Assembly (NCBI GenBank): GCA_003551905.1
Contig: PUNT01000193.1
Location: forward strand, 1 to 45,157
Reading direction: 5' to 3'
Source of the DNA: Halanaerobiales bacterium
Lineage (GTDB): Bacteria > Bacillota > Halanaerobiia > B1SED10-174
DNA length: 45,157 nt
Position numbers and translations under genes: made by a program. This document shows positions 24,235 to 32,549 of this stretch, in pieces. The notes under the pieces are model-generated. The model was not told the DNA's origin and did not search any database. It worked only from the letters and a program-made list of their open reading frames with translations. Position 1 is the first letter of the stretch. Each line of letters opens with the position of its first letter.

Positions 24235-25316
24235 CCGGTATACTTCACCTCTTGCCACTGATCCAGCCAGCTCAGGAAGTTCTTTATTCTTCCTTCTACC
24301 AGACTGTAATCCATGGCGCCAATATAGTATTCTTCCAGTTCACAGTGGAGCAGCTGAGCCTGCTTGATCTGGGAGGCTGCCTCCTTGATTGATGATTTCA
24401 ATTCTTTTTCAATTGTTTTTGTTTCGGCTGGTGTTTGAGTATAGTCATTGAGGTTGACTATAAAGTCCTGGGAGCGGGGTTCTATGATATGAGGCCAGTT
24501 GCCATTGAGGATTGCTTTCTTTTCCCAGGGTAGAAGCAGGCCATCAATAGCTTTCTCATCAAAACCACAGCGCAGTAGAGTATAGTTGTGGCCCCGGTTG
24601 GCAATTTCCTGGCTAAGATGCTTTAAGGTATGGGAAATGATGCTCCGGGGATAACCGGTAAAAATTATTCTTTCCTGGTAGTCTTCTGTTAGCTCATTGA
24701 AAAAATTTCTCGGTCCCTGAGAAGTTATGGAGCTGGCAAATAGATTACGGGCCATGTATTTTTCTTCATGCTTTAATTCTGCGAAGTGATGATTTAGTAA
24801 ATTTATCCTTTCCTGCAGAGGGTGTCTATCTATATTTTTATCACAGGTTATCTCCAGTTCCACCTGTATGAGCTGAGCCCGGGCCAGTAGATTATAAGCC
24901 TGGCTGTAGCGAGATTGAATGGCTTTTTGTAGTTTTTCTATTTGCTCCCTTCTGGCTAATAGCAGGTTGCTATCCCAGAAATCTCCCAGATTTATTATCT
25001 CCTCCTGGGCTCCAGGAATTTTTGCTTCCAGGATATGGGGATGAGTTCCATCAACCAGAGCCAGTTTTAGCTCGGGGAATATGATTCCATCAAGAGAATC
25101 CGGATCTGATGAGCACCAGAAAAGCTCCTGATTATAACCTCCTTTTTCCAGATGAAGCAATACCTTCTTCATAAATGTTGATTTGCCCGTCCCCGGGCCT
25201 CCTTTAAAGATAAAAACTCGTTCTAAATTCAAGCCCTGGTAGGGAGGAAAAAACTTAAAGCCACAGCAAGTATTGCTACCCATGAAATAGTTGTCTGTAA
25301 CTAGAGCCACTTGCAA
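24231..25316 (-). CDS. P-loop ATPase/nucleotide kinase-like protein (PRK06851 type)
   Basis: The 361-residue protein has a Walker A loop GGPGTGKST near residue 38. A second half repeats the layout (ERIIFTGYPRSIISHTLKHL, LLRCGFDEKAIDGLLLP), mirroring the first half (LFWCSSDPDSLDGIIFPEL), so it looks like a tandem duplication in which only the first half keeps a clear P-loop. This matches a conserved but uncharacterised Firmicutes family. TTG is the annotated start, with AAGGTGG four bases upstream; GTG at 25310 is an alternative. No membrane segment or signal peptide is present. It is divergent from glnA across 77 bases. Function is unknown. Confidence 0.75.
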   Translation of the reverse strand: MQVALVTDNYFMGSNTCCGFKFFPPYQGLNLERVFIFKGGPGTGKSTFMKKVLLHLEKGGYNQELFWCSSDPDSLDGIIFPELKLALVDGTHPHILEAKIPGAQEEIINLGDFWDSNLLLARREQIEKLQKAIQSRYSQAYNLLARAQLIQVELEITCDKNIDRHPLQERINLLNHHFAELKHEEKYMARNLFASSITSQGPRNFFNELTEDYQERIIFTGYPRSIISHTLKHLSQEIANRGHNYTLLRCGFDEKAIDGLLLPWEKKAILNGNWPHIIEPRSQDFIVNLNDYTQTPAETKTIEKELKSSIKEAASQIKQAQLLHCELEEYYIGAMDYSLVEGRIKNFLSWLDQWQEVKYTG

Positions 25317-25393
25317 AACACCACCTTTTTTTGATTACAGAATAGGATATGTAAGAGGAATAAATAAGTTGAGGAGAAGGAGGGGATTAATTC

Positions 25394-26716
25394 TTGCAAG
25401 AAACAGATATTCACCATCTAATCAAGGAATGGGACGTGAAATTTGTTCGACTTCAGTTCACCGATATTCCCGGGGTCATTAAGAATGTGTCAATTGCCCT
25501 TGAGGAATTACCCCGGGCCCTAGCAGGTGGAATTATGTTTGATGGGTCTTCCATTCAGGGATTTGCCCGCATACAGGAATCAGATATGTACCTGCGACCG
25601 GACCTGGGTACCTTCGCCATCTTTCCCTGGAAGGGAGAGAAGGGATCGGTAGCCCGTCTAATATGTGATATATATACCCCACAGGGGGATCCATTCTTGG
25701 GCTGTCCCCGAAATGCGCTGAGGAAAGTTATAGGTGAAGCTGCCGATATGGATTTACATCTTGAAGCAGGACCGGAGCCGGAATTCTACCTTTTTCTCTT
25801 GGACGAAAAAGGTCGCCCTACCACCATTACCAACGATCAGGGAAGCTATTTTGATCTGGCACCTACAGATCAAGGTGAGGATGCCCGACGAAGCATTGTT
25901 CTGGCTTTGCAGGAAATGGGTTTTTCCATAGAGAGTTCCCATCACGAGGTAGGGCCAGGTCAGCATGAAATCGACTTTAAACATGCCGGTGCTTTGAGAA
26001 CAGCAGATAATATAAGTTCTTTCCGGGTGGTTACCAAAATTGTGGCCAAGGAGCATGGGCTTCATGCCACATTCATGCCCAAGCCAATTTTTGGCATAGC
26101 TGGTTCCGGCATGCACATCCATCAATCCCTGCACCGGGATGGAGAAAATGTATTCTTTGATCCAGAAGATGAGGAAGGATTGAGTCAAATAGCCCGGCAT
26201 TATGTGGGTGGTTTGCTCCAGCATGCATCAGCTTTTACTGCCGTAACCAATCCCCTGATCAATTCTTACAAAAGGCTGATTTCTGGATTTGAAGCGCCGG
26301 TCTATGTTTCCTGGTCCGGGGCCAACCGATCTGCCCTGGTACGCATTCCTGCTGTCAGGGGATCTTCAACCAGGCTGGAGTTAAGAAGCCCAGATCCTTC
26401 AGCAAATCCTTACCTGGCCCTGGCAGTAATTCTCAAGGCTGGTTTACAGGGAATAAAGGATGAAATTGATCCCGGCCCGCAAACCTATGATAATATCTAT
26501 AACATGACTCAAGGAGATAGAAAAAATGCCGGGATCGAGAAGTTGCCGGAGAATATTGTTGAAGCTATAGAAAAACTGGAGAAGGATCCTGTTATATGTG
26601 ATGCTCTAGGTGAACATATACTCAAGAGTTTTCTGGATGCCAAAAGAATTGAGCTGGCAGAGTACAAACTGCAGGTACATCCCTGGGAGCTGGAAAGGTA
26701 CCTGCGTACATACTAG
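25394..26716 (+). CDS. glnA: Glutamine synthetase, type I-alpha
   Basis: GlnA makes glutamine from glutamate, ammonia and ATP. The 440 residues cover the beta-grasp domain (about 1-105, FTDIPGVIKN, FDGSSIQGFARIQESDMYL) and the catalytic domain with metal ligands in AGPEPEFYLF and GQHEIDF, then GSGMHIHQSL and NPLINSYKRL. The size and the lack of an adenylylation-tyrosine region indicate the GSI-alpha form, regulated by feedback rather than adenylylation. The Arg in GFARI matches the residue tied to glutamine feedback in Bacillus. The start is TTG, with AAGGAGGGG eight bases upstream. Besides general assimilation it could feed arginine and aspartate synthesis for cyanophycin. Confidence 0.96.
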   Translation: MQETDIHHLIKEWDVKFVRLQFTDIPGVIKNVSIALEELPRALAGGIMFDGSSIQGFARIQESDMYLRPDLGTFAIFPWKGEKGSVARLICDIYTPQGDPFLGCPRNALRKVIGEAADMDLHLEAGPEPEFYLFLLDEKGRPTTITNDQGSYFDLAPTDQGEDARRSIVLALQEMGFSIESSHHEVGPGQHEIDFKHAGALRTADNISSFRVVTKIVAKEHGLHATFMPKPIFGIAGSGMHIHQSLHRDGENVFFDPEDEEGLSQIARHYVGGLLQHASAFTAVTNPLINSYKRLISGFEAPVYVSWSGANRSALVRIPAVRGSSTRLELRSPDPSANPYLALAVILKAGLQGIKDEIDPGPQTYDNIYNMTQGDRKNAGIEKLPENIVEAIEKLEKDPVICDALGEHILKSFLDAKRIELAEYKLQVHPWELERYLRTY

Positions 26717-26731
26717 CTGGGAGGTTTTTAT

Positions 26732-27280
26732 GTGAAGGAAAGACAGCTCATATATCAGGCTTTGGGTTTGCAGGTCCGGCAGGGTAGGCCTGCTGACCTG
26801 GCATTTTTAGGTTTATTTGTGGCTTTTACAGCTATTGCTACTTTCATCCATATACCTGGCCCTTATGGCTCATATTTTAATCTGGGGGAAGTAGCCATCT
26901 ACCTCATAGCCCTTCTCTGTGGGCCGGTCAGTGGAGCCATAGCCGGTGCTCTTGGTTCTTCCCTGGTTGATATAGGGCTGGGTTACAGCGTTTGGGCACC
27001 TTTTACCTTTATCATCAAGGGGGTAGAAGGCTATATTGTTGGCCGGCTGGGGCACCCACCCAGTATTCCCGGTAGCGTAGCAGCCCTGGCTCTGGGAGGA
27101 TTGTGGATGATAATAGGGTATGGAATCACAACCTGGTACCTGTATAGCTGGCCTGCAGTGATACCGGAGGTACTAATAGATATTGCCCAGGTGTTTATTG
27201 GTGCCATAATTGCCTTGCCTCTGGCTTTTAAAATCATGCGAGCTGTAGGAAAAAGGAGCAAAGAAGATGGAAACTGGTAA
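26732..27280 (+). CDS. ECF transporter S component (vitamin-type, substrate unknown)
   Basis: The 182-residue membrane protein has about five or six helices and ECF S-component features: an N-terminal LGLFVAFTAIATFI helix with small residues for docking the T subunit, then NLGEVAIYLIALLCGPVSGAIAGALGSSLVDI. The S unit binds a vitamin or cofactor precursor and works with shared EcfA/A'/T subunits, which are not in the window. The GTG start is seven bases from GGGAGG; the nearby ATG is out of frame. Its end overlaps the start of the AIR-synthase-family gene by 14 bases, so the two are coupled and may act on the same pathway. A thiamine-like or hydroxymethylpyrimidine substrate is only a guess. 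Confidence 0.85.
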   Translation: MKERQLIYQALGLQVRQGRPADLAFLGLFVAFTAIATFIHIPGPYGSYFNLGEVAIYLIALLCGPVSGAIAGALGSSLVDIGLGYSVWAPFTFIIKGVEGYIVGRLGHPPSIPGSVAALALGGLWMIIGYGITTWYLYSWPAVIPEVLIDIAQVFIGAIIALPLAFKIMRAVGKRSKEDGNW

Positions 27281-28271
27281 GCTGGGACCTGGAAAGCTGA
27301 AGAGGTTGGTACTGGATCAACTGGCTTCTAAACATGATGATGTTCTCCTGTCTCCCTCCCTTGGTGAAGATGCCAGTGTAATTGATTTTGGTGAAAATGT
27401 TTGTGTTGTCTCCACTGATCCTATAACCGGTGCTCTGGAGAATATGGGGCGCCTGGCAGTTCATGTGGCCTGTAATGATATTGCTGCTACTGGTGCAGTA
27501 CCCCTGGGCATACAGGTAGCCCTGCTCCTGCCTGTGGGAAGTGGGGATCAGGACATTGAGACCATCATGGCCGATATTGAAAGAGAGGCCCGGGCTTTGA
27601 ATATACAGATCTTAGGTGGGCACACGGAGATTACCTCAGCAGTTAAACAGAATGTGGTGGTACTTACTGCCCTGGGGAAAGCCGGGCGAGGTGAATTTAT
27701 TCCTTCAGGAGGGGCACAGCCCGGGGATAAGATTATTCTAACCAAGGGTGTTGGGTTAGAAGGAGCCGGGATATTGGCCAGCGATTATGGGCAGCTCCTG
27801 AAGGAAAAAGGAGTATCTCAGAAAGCTATAAAAAAAGCTAGAAAATTCTTTGACCAAATCAGCGTTGTTCCGGAGGGTATTATAGGTGCCCGGCACAAGG
27901 TTACTGCCATGCATGATGTAACGGAGGGAGGGGTAATAGGGGCGATTTATGAGATGGTTTCAGCTGCTAAAAGAGGATTTATTGTCTGGGAGGAGAAGAT
28001 ATATATACCTGAGGCAGTTAAAGAGATCTGTCTGGCGCTCCAAATTGATCCCCTGCGGATTATTTCATCCGGAGCCATGCTCATGACTTCACCAAACCCG
28101 GAAGCAGTAATAGATGCTCTAGAAGATGAAGGAATTAAAACTTCAGTAATCGGTGAAATTAGGGAGGAAGGGCGTAAGTTAATAAGAAAAGACAATAGAC
28201 AAGAGGATATAAAGGAGTTTCCCCGGGATGAACTGTGGCGTTTTATTCAGGAAGTGGGAGAGGGGGATTGA
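27267..28271 (+). CDS. AIR synthase-family protein (HypE/ThiL-like), function unassigned
   Basis: The 334-residue protein has the PurM-fold layout. The N-terminal half (SLGEDASVIDFG, STDPITGALENMGRLAVHVACNDIAATGA) carries the ATP/Mg aspartates, and the C-terminal half has the glycine-rich LTKGVGLEGAGILASDY and the MHDVTEGGVIGA motif. The MHDVTEGG segment is closer to HypE than to ThiL. However, the C-terminal Cys of HypE is missing, and no other hydrogenase-maturation gene is near. Coupling with an ECF S component suggests a kinase-like step on an imported cofactor precursor. AAGGAG lies eight bases from the ATG. Confidence 0.78.
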   Translation: METGKLGPGKLKRLVLDQLASKHDDVLLSPSLGEDASVIDFGENVCVVSTDPITGALENMGRLAVHVACNDIAATGAVPLGIQVALLLPVGSGDQDIETIMADIEREARALNIQILGGHTEITSAVKQNVVVLTALGKAGRGEFIPSGGAQPGDKIILTKGVGLEGAGILASDYGQLLKEKGVSQKAIKKARKFFDQISVVPEGIIGARHKVTAMHDVTEGGVIGAIYEMVSAAKRGFIVWEEKIYIPEAVKEICLALQIDPLRIISSGAMLMTSPNPEAVIDALEDEGIKTSVIGEIREEGRKLIRKDNRQEDIKEFPRDELWRFIQEVGEGD

Positions 28272-28300
28272 TAGGTAAGGAGTAATATGGGAAAATATGG

Positions 28301-28329
28301 TTGACCAAACATAGTTTTCCTGGTATACT
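28301..28329 (+). promoter_or_regulatory. Sigma-A-type promoter of spoVG
   Basis: TTGACC and TATACT with a 17-base spacer lie 36 bases upstream of the spoVG start codon. In Bacillus spoVG is classically sigma-H dependent. No sigma-H-like element is evident here, so expression may be housekeeping. Confidence 0.75.
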
Positions 28330-28364
28330 GGTCATACATAACCTACATGGAGGGGGTACACTAA

Positions 28365-28628
28365 TTGAAAGTAACAGAAGTACAGGTGCGGAAAGTGGAC
28401 CGGGATAATAAAACCAGAGCATATGTAACAATTACCTTTGATGATTGCTTCGTTGTCAGGGATATCAGGGTTGTTGAAGGTAGAGAAGGAATGTTTATAG
28501 CTATGCCAAGCAAGAAACGGCCTAATGGTCAGTTCCGGGATATTGCTCATCCCATTAATTCTGAAACCAGGAAGATGATTGAAGATGCTGTCCTGGCTGA
28601 GTATGAAACCCAGGGGGATGGGGAATAA
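28365..28628 (+). CDS. spoVG: SpoVG RNA/DNA-binding regulator
   Basis: SpoVG is a small dimeric nucleic-acid-binding protein that affects septation, sporulation and surface-polysaccharide genes. The 87-residue protein aligns along its whole length. MKVTEVQVRKV leads the first strand, FDDCFVVRDIRVVEG and FIAMPSKKRPNGQFRDIAHPIN form the conserved core, and the C-terminal helix ends in a short acidic tail. The start is TTG, eight bases after GGAGGGGG. It has its own promoter and terminator, so it is monocistronic here, not joined to glmU as is common elsewhere. Confidence 0.95.
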   Translation: MKVTEVQVRKVDRDNKTRAYVTITFDDCFVVRDIRVVEGREGMFIAMPSKKRPNGQFRDIAHPINSETRKMIEDAVLAEYETQGDGE

Positions 28629-28637
28629 GCACACAAC

Positions 28638-28672
28638 AGGCTGTTGGCAAATGTCAGCAGCCTTTACTTTTT
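28638..28672 (+). terminator. Intrinsic terminator of spoVG
   Basis: A nine-bp stem AGGCTGTTG/CAGCAGCCT with one G-U pair and an eight-base loop is followed by TTTACTTTTTG, nine bases past the stop codon. Confidence 0.7.
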
Positions 28673-28706
28673 GTAATTACAATTTTTGTAAGCAGGAGTT
28701 GAATAG

Positions 28707-29399
28707 ATGACCGAGAAGGTTTCTATCAGTCAATATAATCCCAGAGATACCCCAGAAGTTCTGCGCATTTTTGCTGATACTGCCTTCATGGGCGAACCGG
28801 TAGAGATTTTTTTCCCTGCCAGGAGTTTTTTTAGCTACTGTTCTCTGGCCTATTACCTTAAGTATTACCCTTCATGGATTTTCGTTGCCAGGGATGAAAA
28901 TAGCAGCAGGCTGGCTGGTTATATATGCGGTAGCTTTTCTTCAAGATTGTCTTTTCTCCGTTTCCTTTTGATTCTGCCGGGCATTGTTAGCCGGTTTTTA
29001 AATCCATACCTTGTTTTTAACTGGCGGAGCTGGTATTTTTTTTACCGGTTGCTCATGTCCTTTTTTCGAAGGGAACTCACTTTGCCCGGGAAAAACATCA
29101 AGGAGCAAAACCCGGCTCACCTGCATATAAATATTGATAAAACCTACCGGGGGCGGGGCTTGGGTCATAGGCTGATGGAAAGATTCCTGGCTCACCTGCA
29201 AGTCCGGAAAGTGCCAGGGGTTTACCTGCGAACCTACTGCCGGCGCCAGGATGCTCCCAATGTCAGGTTCTTTTCTGATTGTGGCTTTAAGGAGGTGGAT
29301 AGAAGAAAGGTTACCCTATTTACCCATGTTACCCAGGAGGAAGTAGTACTTGTCACCATGGTTAAGGATCTCAAAGGAGGAAATATTGTTGCTTCTTAA
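28707..29399 (+). CDS. GNAT-family N-acetyltransferase
   Basis: The 230-residue protein shows the acetyl-CoA pyrophosphate loop RGRGLGHRLMERFL (about 149-162) preceded by the HINIDKTY strand, and the late GNAT segment NVRFFSDCGFKEVDRR. A long Phe/Leu/Arg-rich insertion (about 75-125) may touch the membrane. The acceptor is unknown. The polysaccharide deacetylase start lies inside its last codons (11-base overlap), so the two are coupled; an amino-sugar-related substrate is possible. GCAGGAG lies eight bases from the ATG. Confidence 0.83.
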   Translation: MTEKVSISQYNPRDTPEVLRIFADTAFMGEPVEIFFPARSFFSYCSLAYYLKYYPSWIFVARDENSSRLAGYICGSFSSRLSFLRFLLILPGIVSRFLNPYLVFNWRSWYFFYRLLMSFFRRELTLPGKNIKEQNPAHLHINIDKTYRGRGLGHRLMERFLAHLQVRKVPGVYLRTYCRRQDAPNVRFFSDCGFKEVDRRKVTLFTHVTQEEVVLVTMVKDLKGGNIVAS

Positions 29400-30264
29400 A
29401 ACCATGATCTTAACCTCTTTGTTTGTGCTCTTGGTTATTTTTATATCCATTTTTACCGGTCGTGTCGTTGCATTTCGGGTTAAAAACCAGTTTTGGCAGA
29501 GAATAATACGGGGCTGGCTGCCTGTTATTCTCATAGTTTGCATACTCATAGGCAGCTTTTATTACTACGTGTACTACGGGTTTGGCCATCAGGCTGACAT
29601 ATACAGGAGAGCTGACACGGCAGAAAAAATAGTTGCCATAACTTTCGACGATGGTCCCAGCCGTGATTACACACCACTAATTCTGGATATTCTCAAAGAA
29701 TATAATGTGCCAGCGGCTTTTTTCCTGGTTGGCTCTCAGGTGGAAAAATATCCGGAAATTGCCCTGCGTATAGTGGAAGAAGGCCATGAGGTTGGCAATC
29801 ATACCTTTGATCATGTTCATGTCCCCACAACTCCAGCCACAGAACTGGCTGCACAGATAATGAGAACCAACATGGAAATACTCATGGCTACCGGTGAATA
29901 CCCCCACTATATCAGGCCTCCCCGGGGTTTCTATGATGCCAGGTTTCGACGTTTGGCTGAGCTCATGGGACAGGAAATAGTCCTATGGACTCTTTCCAGC
30001 CAGGACTGGCGCCCCGGCATGACCCCTGACAGGATTGCCAGTCGGGTGCTATCACTGGTAAAACCCGGCCAGATCATCCTCTTTCACGATAGCGGGGCTC
30101 TTTTGAAAAATGAGGGTGCCAGCCGCCTGGCTACAGTTCAAGCACTGCCCATAATAATTCATGGGCTTCTGGAAAAGGGTTTTGAGATTGTCAGCCTGGA
30201 GGAACTCCTGAAGCAGGGAGTGCCGGAGAAAGATCTAATATGGGATGATGAGGTTACTTACTAG
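29389..30264 (+). CDS. Membrane-anchored polysaccharide deacetylase (NodB/PdaA-like)
   Basis: The track starts at TTG 29350, but AAAGGAGG at 29373-29380 places TTG 29389 at ideal spacing, giving 291 residues beginning LLKTMILTSLFVLLV. Two N-terminal membrane segments precede the NodB domain (about 80-265). Catalytic and metal motifs are visible: TFDDGPS with Asp87/Asp88, NHTFDH with His138/His142, RPPRGFYD and WTLSSQDWRPG, and a late LFHD. It would remove N-acetyl groups from peptidoglycan or another glycan outside the cytoplasmic membrane. A role in cortex muramic-lactam formation, as for PdaA, is possible but not shown. It ends about 140 bases before glmU. Confidence 0.88.
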   Translation: MLLKTMILTSLFVLLVIFISIFTGRVVAFRVKNQFWQRIIRGWLPVILIVCILIGSFYYYVYYGFGHQADIYRRADTAEKIVAITFDDGPSRDYTPLILDILKEYNVPAAFFLVGSQVEKYPEIALRIVEEGHEVGNHTFDHVHVPTTPATELAAQIMRTNMEILMATGEYPHYIRPPRGFYDARFRRLAELMGQEIVLWTLSSQDWRPGMTPDRIASRVLSLVKPGQIILFHDSGALLKNEGASRLATVQALPIIIHGLLEKGFEIVSLEELLKQGVPEKDLIWDDEVTY

Positions 30265-30276
30265 CTTTTCCCGGGG

Positions 30277-30305
30277 TTGCCCAGGAGGGAATTGTCTGGT
30301 ATAAT
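30277..30305 (+). promoter_or_regulatory. Sigma-A-type promoter upstream of glmU
   Basis: TTGCCC and TATAAT are separated by 17 bases. The predicted transcript would start near 30312 and meet a terminator-like hairpin at 30342-30364 before reaching glmU. Confidence 0.65.
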
Positions 30306-30341
30306 TATGAATGGGAAAAAACCCCTTCTCTAGCTGGTTAC

Positions 30342-30364
30342 AGGAGCTGTGACTGCTCCTTTTT
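30342..30364 (+). terminator. Terminator-like hairpin in the glmU leader
   Basis: AGGAGC/GCTCCT stem with a seven-base loop, followed by TTTTC. It stands between the glmU promoter and the glmU start. It may end read-through from the deacetylase gene, or act as an attenuator of glmU. Confidence 0.65.
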
Positions 30365-30412
30365 CTAATTGTATTTTCCTAATAGGAAGGAGAGGGGTGA
30401 AGGGTGGTTTGT

Positions 30413-31792
30413 ATGGAACATCCTCTGGCAGTTGTCATCCTGGCTGCCGGTAAAGGTACCAGGATGAAATCAAAAAAGCCCAAGGTATTGCATAGTCTCC
30501 TGGGCCGCTCCATGATCGAATATGTTGTTGATACTGCACTATCATTACAACCTCAGTTTGTGGGTGTAGTTATCGGCTATGAAGGTCATGCGGTTAAAAA
30601 AGAATTACAGGATAAACCTGTTTCCTTTATAGAGCAGAATGAGCAACTGGGTACCGGCCATGCTCTCATGCAAGCTGCTTCAGATCTGGGAGATTTTTCC
30701 GGTATGGTTCTCTGTATTAATGGTGATACCCCCCTTCTGCAGCCCCAAACCCTGCAAAGCATGGTGGAAAAGCATGGGGAAGAAAAAGTTAAAGCCAGTG
30801 TTCTAACCACGGAGCTGGAGACCCCCCATGGCTACGGACGGGTCATTAGGGATGAAAATACCACACTATTAAAAGCAATAATAGAAGAGAAAGATCTTCC
30901 GGATGAGTATGGAAGCATTAAAGAAATCAATGCCGGCAGCTATGTGTTTGACAGTCCTTCTATATTCCAGGTCCTGAGGAAAATCGATAATGATAATGCC
31001 CAGGGTGAATATTACATTACCGATGTGGTGGCGGTGTGGTCCCGGGAGGGCAAGAAGGTTCGGGCTCATAAGGCTGAAAATTATCAGGAGATACTGGGGA
31101 TTAATGACAGAGCAGAGCTGGCCCGGGTTGAGAAGCTCATGCTGAAAGAGATTATCAATGCTCATATGCGAGAAGGGGTAAGAATAGAAGATCCAGACCA
31201 CACCTATATAGAGCCTCAGGTTAAGATCGGACCGGATACAGTTATTCGCCCTGGTTGTTTTTTACAGGGGGAGACAGAGGTTGCCAAAGAGGCAATAATC
31301 GGCCCCCATACCACCCTAATTGATTCCCGGGTAGGGGCCAGAAGCCAGATTATTTCTTCATATGTAAACCAGGCAACTCTAGGCCAGGATTGCAATGTGG
31401 GGCCTTATGCCCATCTGCGACCAGAGACAGTGCTGGCAGAAGGAGTAAAGGTGGGAGATTTTGTGGAAATCAAGAAATCCACCATTGGCAGAGGTAGCAA
31501 GGTTCCCCACCTCAGCTATGTAGGTGATGCAGTTATTGGTCCTGGCTGCAATATTGGCGCAGGCACCATCGTGGCCAATTATGATGGTAAGGAGAAACAC
31601 AAGACAGAAATTGGTGAAGGAGTGTTTATTGGCAGCAATACTACCCTAATAGCTCCGGTGAAGCTAGGTCCTGGCGCAGCTACCGGGGCCGGTGCTGTAG
31701 TAACAAGGGATGTTCCTGCCAATACTACCGTGGTAGGGGTACCAGCACGGCCGTTTGAGCGTAGAGAAAAAGGAAAGACAGATAAAATGTAA
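30413..31792 (+). CDS. glmU: Bifunctional UDP-GlcNAc pyrophosphorylase / GlcN-1-P acetyltransferase
   Basis: GlmU acetylates glucosamine-1-phosphate and then couples it to UTP, giving UDP-GlcNAc for peptidoglycan and other glycans. The N-terminal uridylyltransferase domain (about 1-230) has VVILAAGKGTRMKS, EQNEQLGTGHA, NGDTPLL and EINAGSYVF. The C-terminal left-handed beta helix (about 250-455) has NVGPYAHLRPETVL, KKSTIGRGSKVPHLSYVGDA, GAGTIVANYDGKEKH and IGSNTTLIAP. Both active sites look complete. The track uses GTG 30404; ATG 30413 gives the more family-like N-terminus, with GGGTGG five bases upstream. In Bacillus prs follows glmU; here ctc follows directly. Confidence 0.95.
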   Translation: MEHPLAVVILAAGKGTRMKSKKPKVLHSLLGRSMIEYVVDTALSLQPQFVGVVIGYEGHAVKKELQDKPVSFIEQNEQLGTGHALMQAASDLGDFSGMVLCINGDTPLLQPQTLQSMVEKHGEEKVKASVLTTELETPHGYGRVIRDENTTLLKAIIEEKDLPDEYGSIKEINAGSYVFDSPSIFQVLRKIDNDNAQGEYYITDVVAVWSREGKKVRAHKAENYQEILGINDRAELARVEKLMLKEIINAHMREGVRIEDPDHTYIEPQVKIGPDTVIRPGCFLQGETEVAKEAIIGPHTTLIDSRVGARSQIISSYVNQATLGQDCNVGPYAHLRPETVLAEGVKVGDFVEIKKSTIGRGSKVPHLSYVGDAVIGPGCNIGAGTIVANYDGKEKHKTEIGEGVFIGSNTTLIAPVKLGPGAATGAGAVVTRDVPANTTVVGVPARPFERREKGKTDKM

Positions 31793-31824
31793 AACTTTTC
31801 AACAAGGGAAGGAGTCGGTAGGTA

Positions 31825-32502
31825 ATGGAAAGGCTTAGTTTAGAAGCAGAATTGCGAAAGGAGACCGGCAAAGGGCATGCTCGCAGGATGCGAAGAGAAG
31901 GCTATGTGCCTGCAGTCCTCTATGGCAAAGAGCGAGATTCAGTTTCTTTGAAGATTTCAGAGAAGGTTCTTTCAGGAAGTTTGCGGAGCAATGCTATTAT
32001 TGACCTCACCATAAAATCAGGCAGGAAAAAGGATAAAGCCGTGGTCATGATTAAAGATCTGCAAAAGGATGTTATTAAAGGACACCTGATCCATGCAGAC
32101 TTCCATGAAATTTCTCTGGAGGAAAAGATGATTGCATCGGTATCTTTGCATCTCATAGGAGAACCTGCAGGAGTGAAAGAAGGCGGTATTCTCTCTCAAG
32201 CTCTCAGGGAAGTGGATGTGGAGTGTTTGCCAACGGATATTCCCTCCTGGCTGGAGGTTGATATATCTCACCTGGAGGTAGGAGATTCGTTAAATGTCAG
32301 TGAAATTGAGACCCCTGAAGGAGTAACTATAGTCACTGAGGGAGATGAAACTGTTGTTTCTGTCGTATTGCCCACCATAGAGGAAGAGCCAGAAGAGGTA
32401 GAAGAGGAGGAAGACCTGGATCAGGAGCCAGCTGTTATTGGCGAAGAAGAGGACGAAGAAGAAGCAGCAGAGGAAGCAGGAGAAACCAGGGAAGAAGATT
32501 AA
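31825..32502 (+). CDS. ctc: 50S ribosomal protein L25/general stress protein Ctc (long form)
   Basis: The 225-residue protein has the two-domain TL5/CTC structure. The 5S rRNA-binding domain (about 1-92) includes KGHARRMRREGYVPAVLYG and GHLIHADFHEI, and the C-terminal beta domain (about 95-185) includes PAGVKEGGILSQALREVDVECLPTDIP. A very acidic, probably disordered tail of about 35 residues ends the protein. It sits 32 bases after glmU and is followed by pth, the conserved order apart from the missing prs. The ATG follows GGAAGGAG. Confidence 0.94.
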   Translation: MERLSLEAELRKETGKGHARRMRREGYVPAVLYGKERDSVSLKISEKVLSGSLRSNAIIDLTIKSGRKKDKAVVMIKDLQKDVIKGHLIHADFHEISLEEKMIASVSLHLIGEPAGVKEGGILSQALREVDVECLPTDIPSWLEVDISHLEVGDSLNVSEIETPEGVTIVTEGDETVVSVVLPTIEEEPEEVEEEEDLDQEPAVIGEEEDEEEAAEEAGETREED

Positions 32503-32549
32503 TATACCTGTAGTGCAGTCATATTGCACTGCAAGGTGTGGTGAAATTT

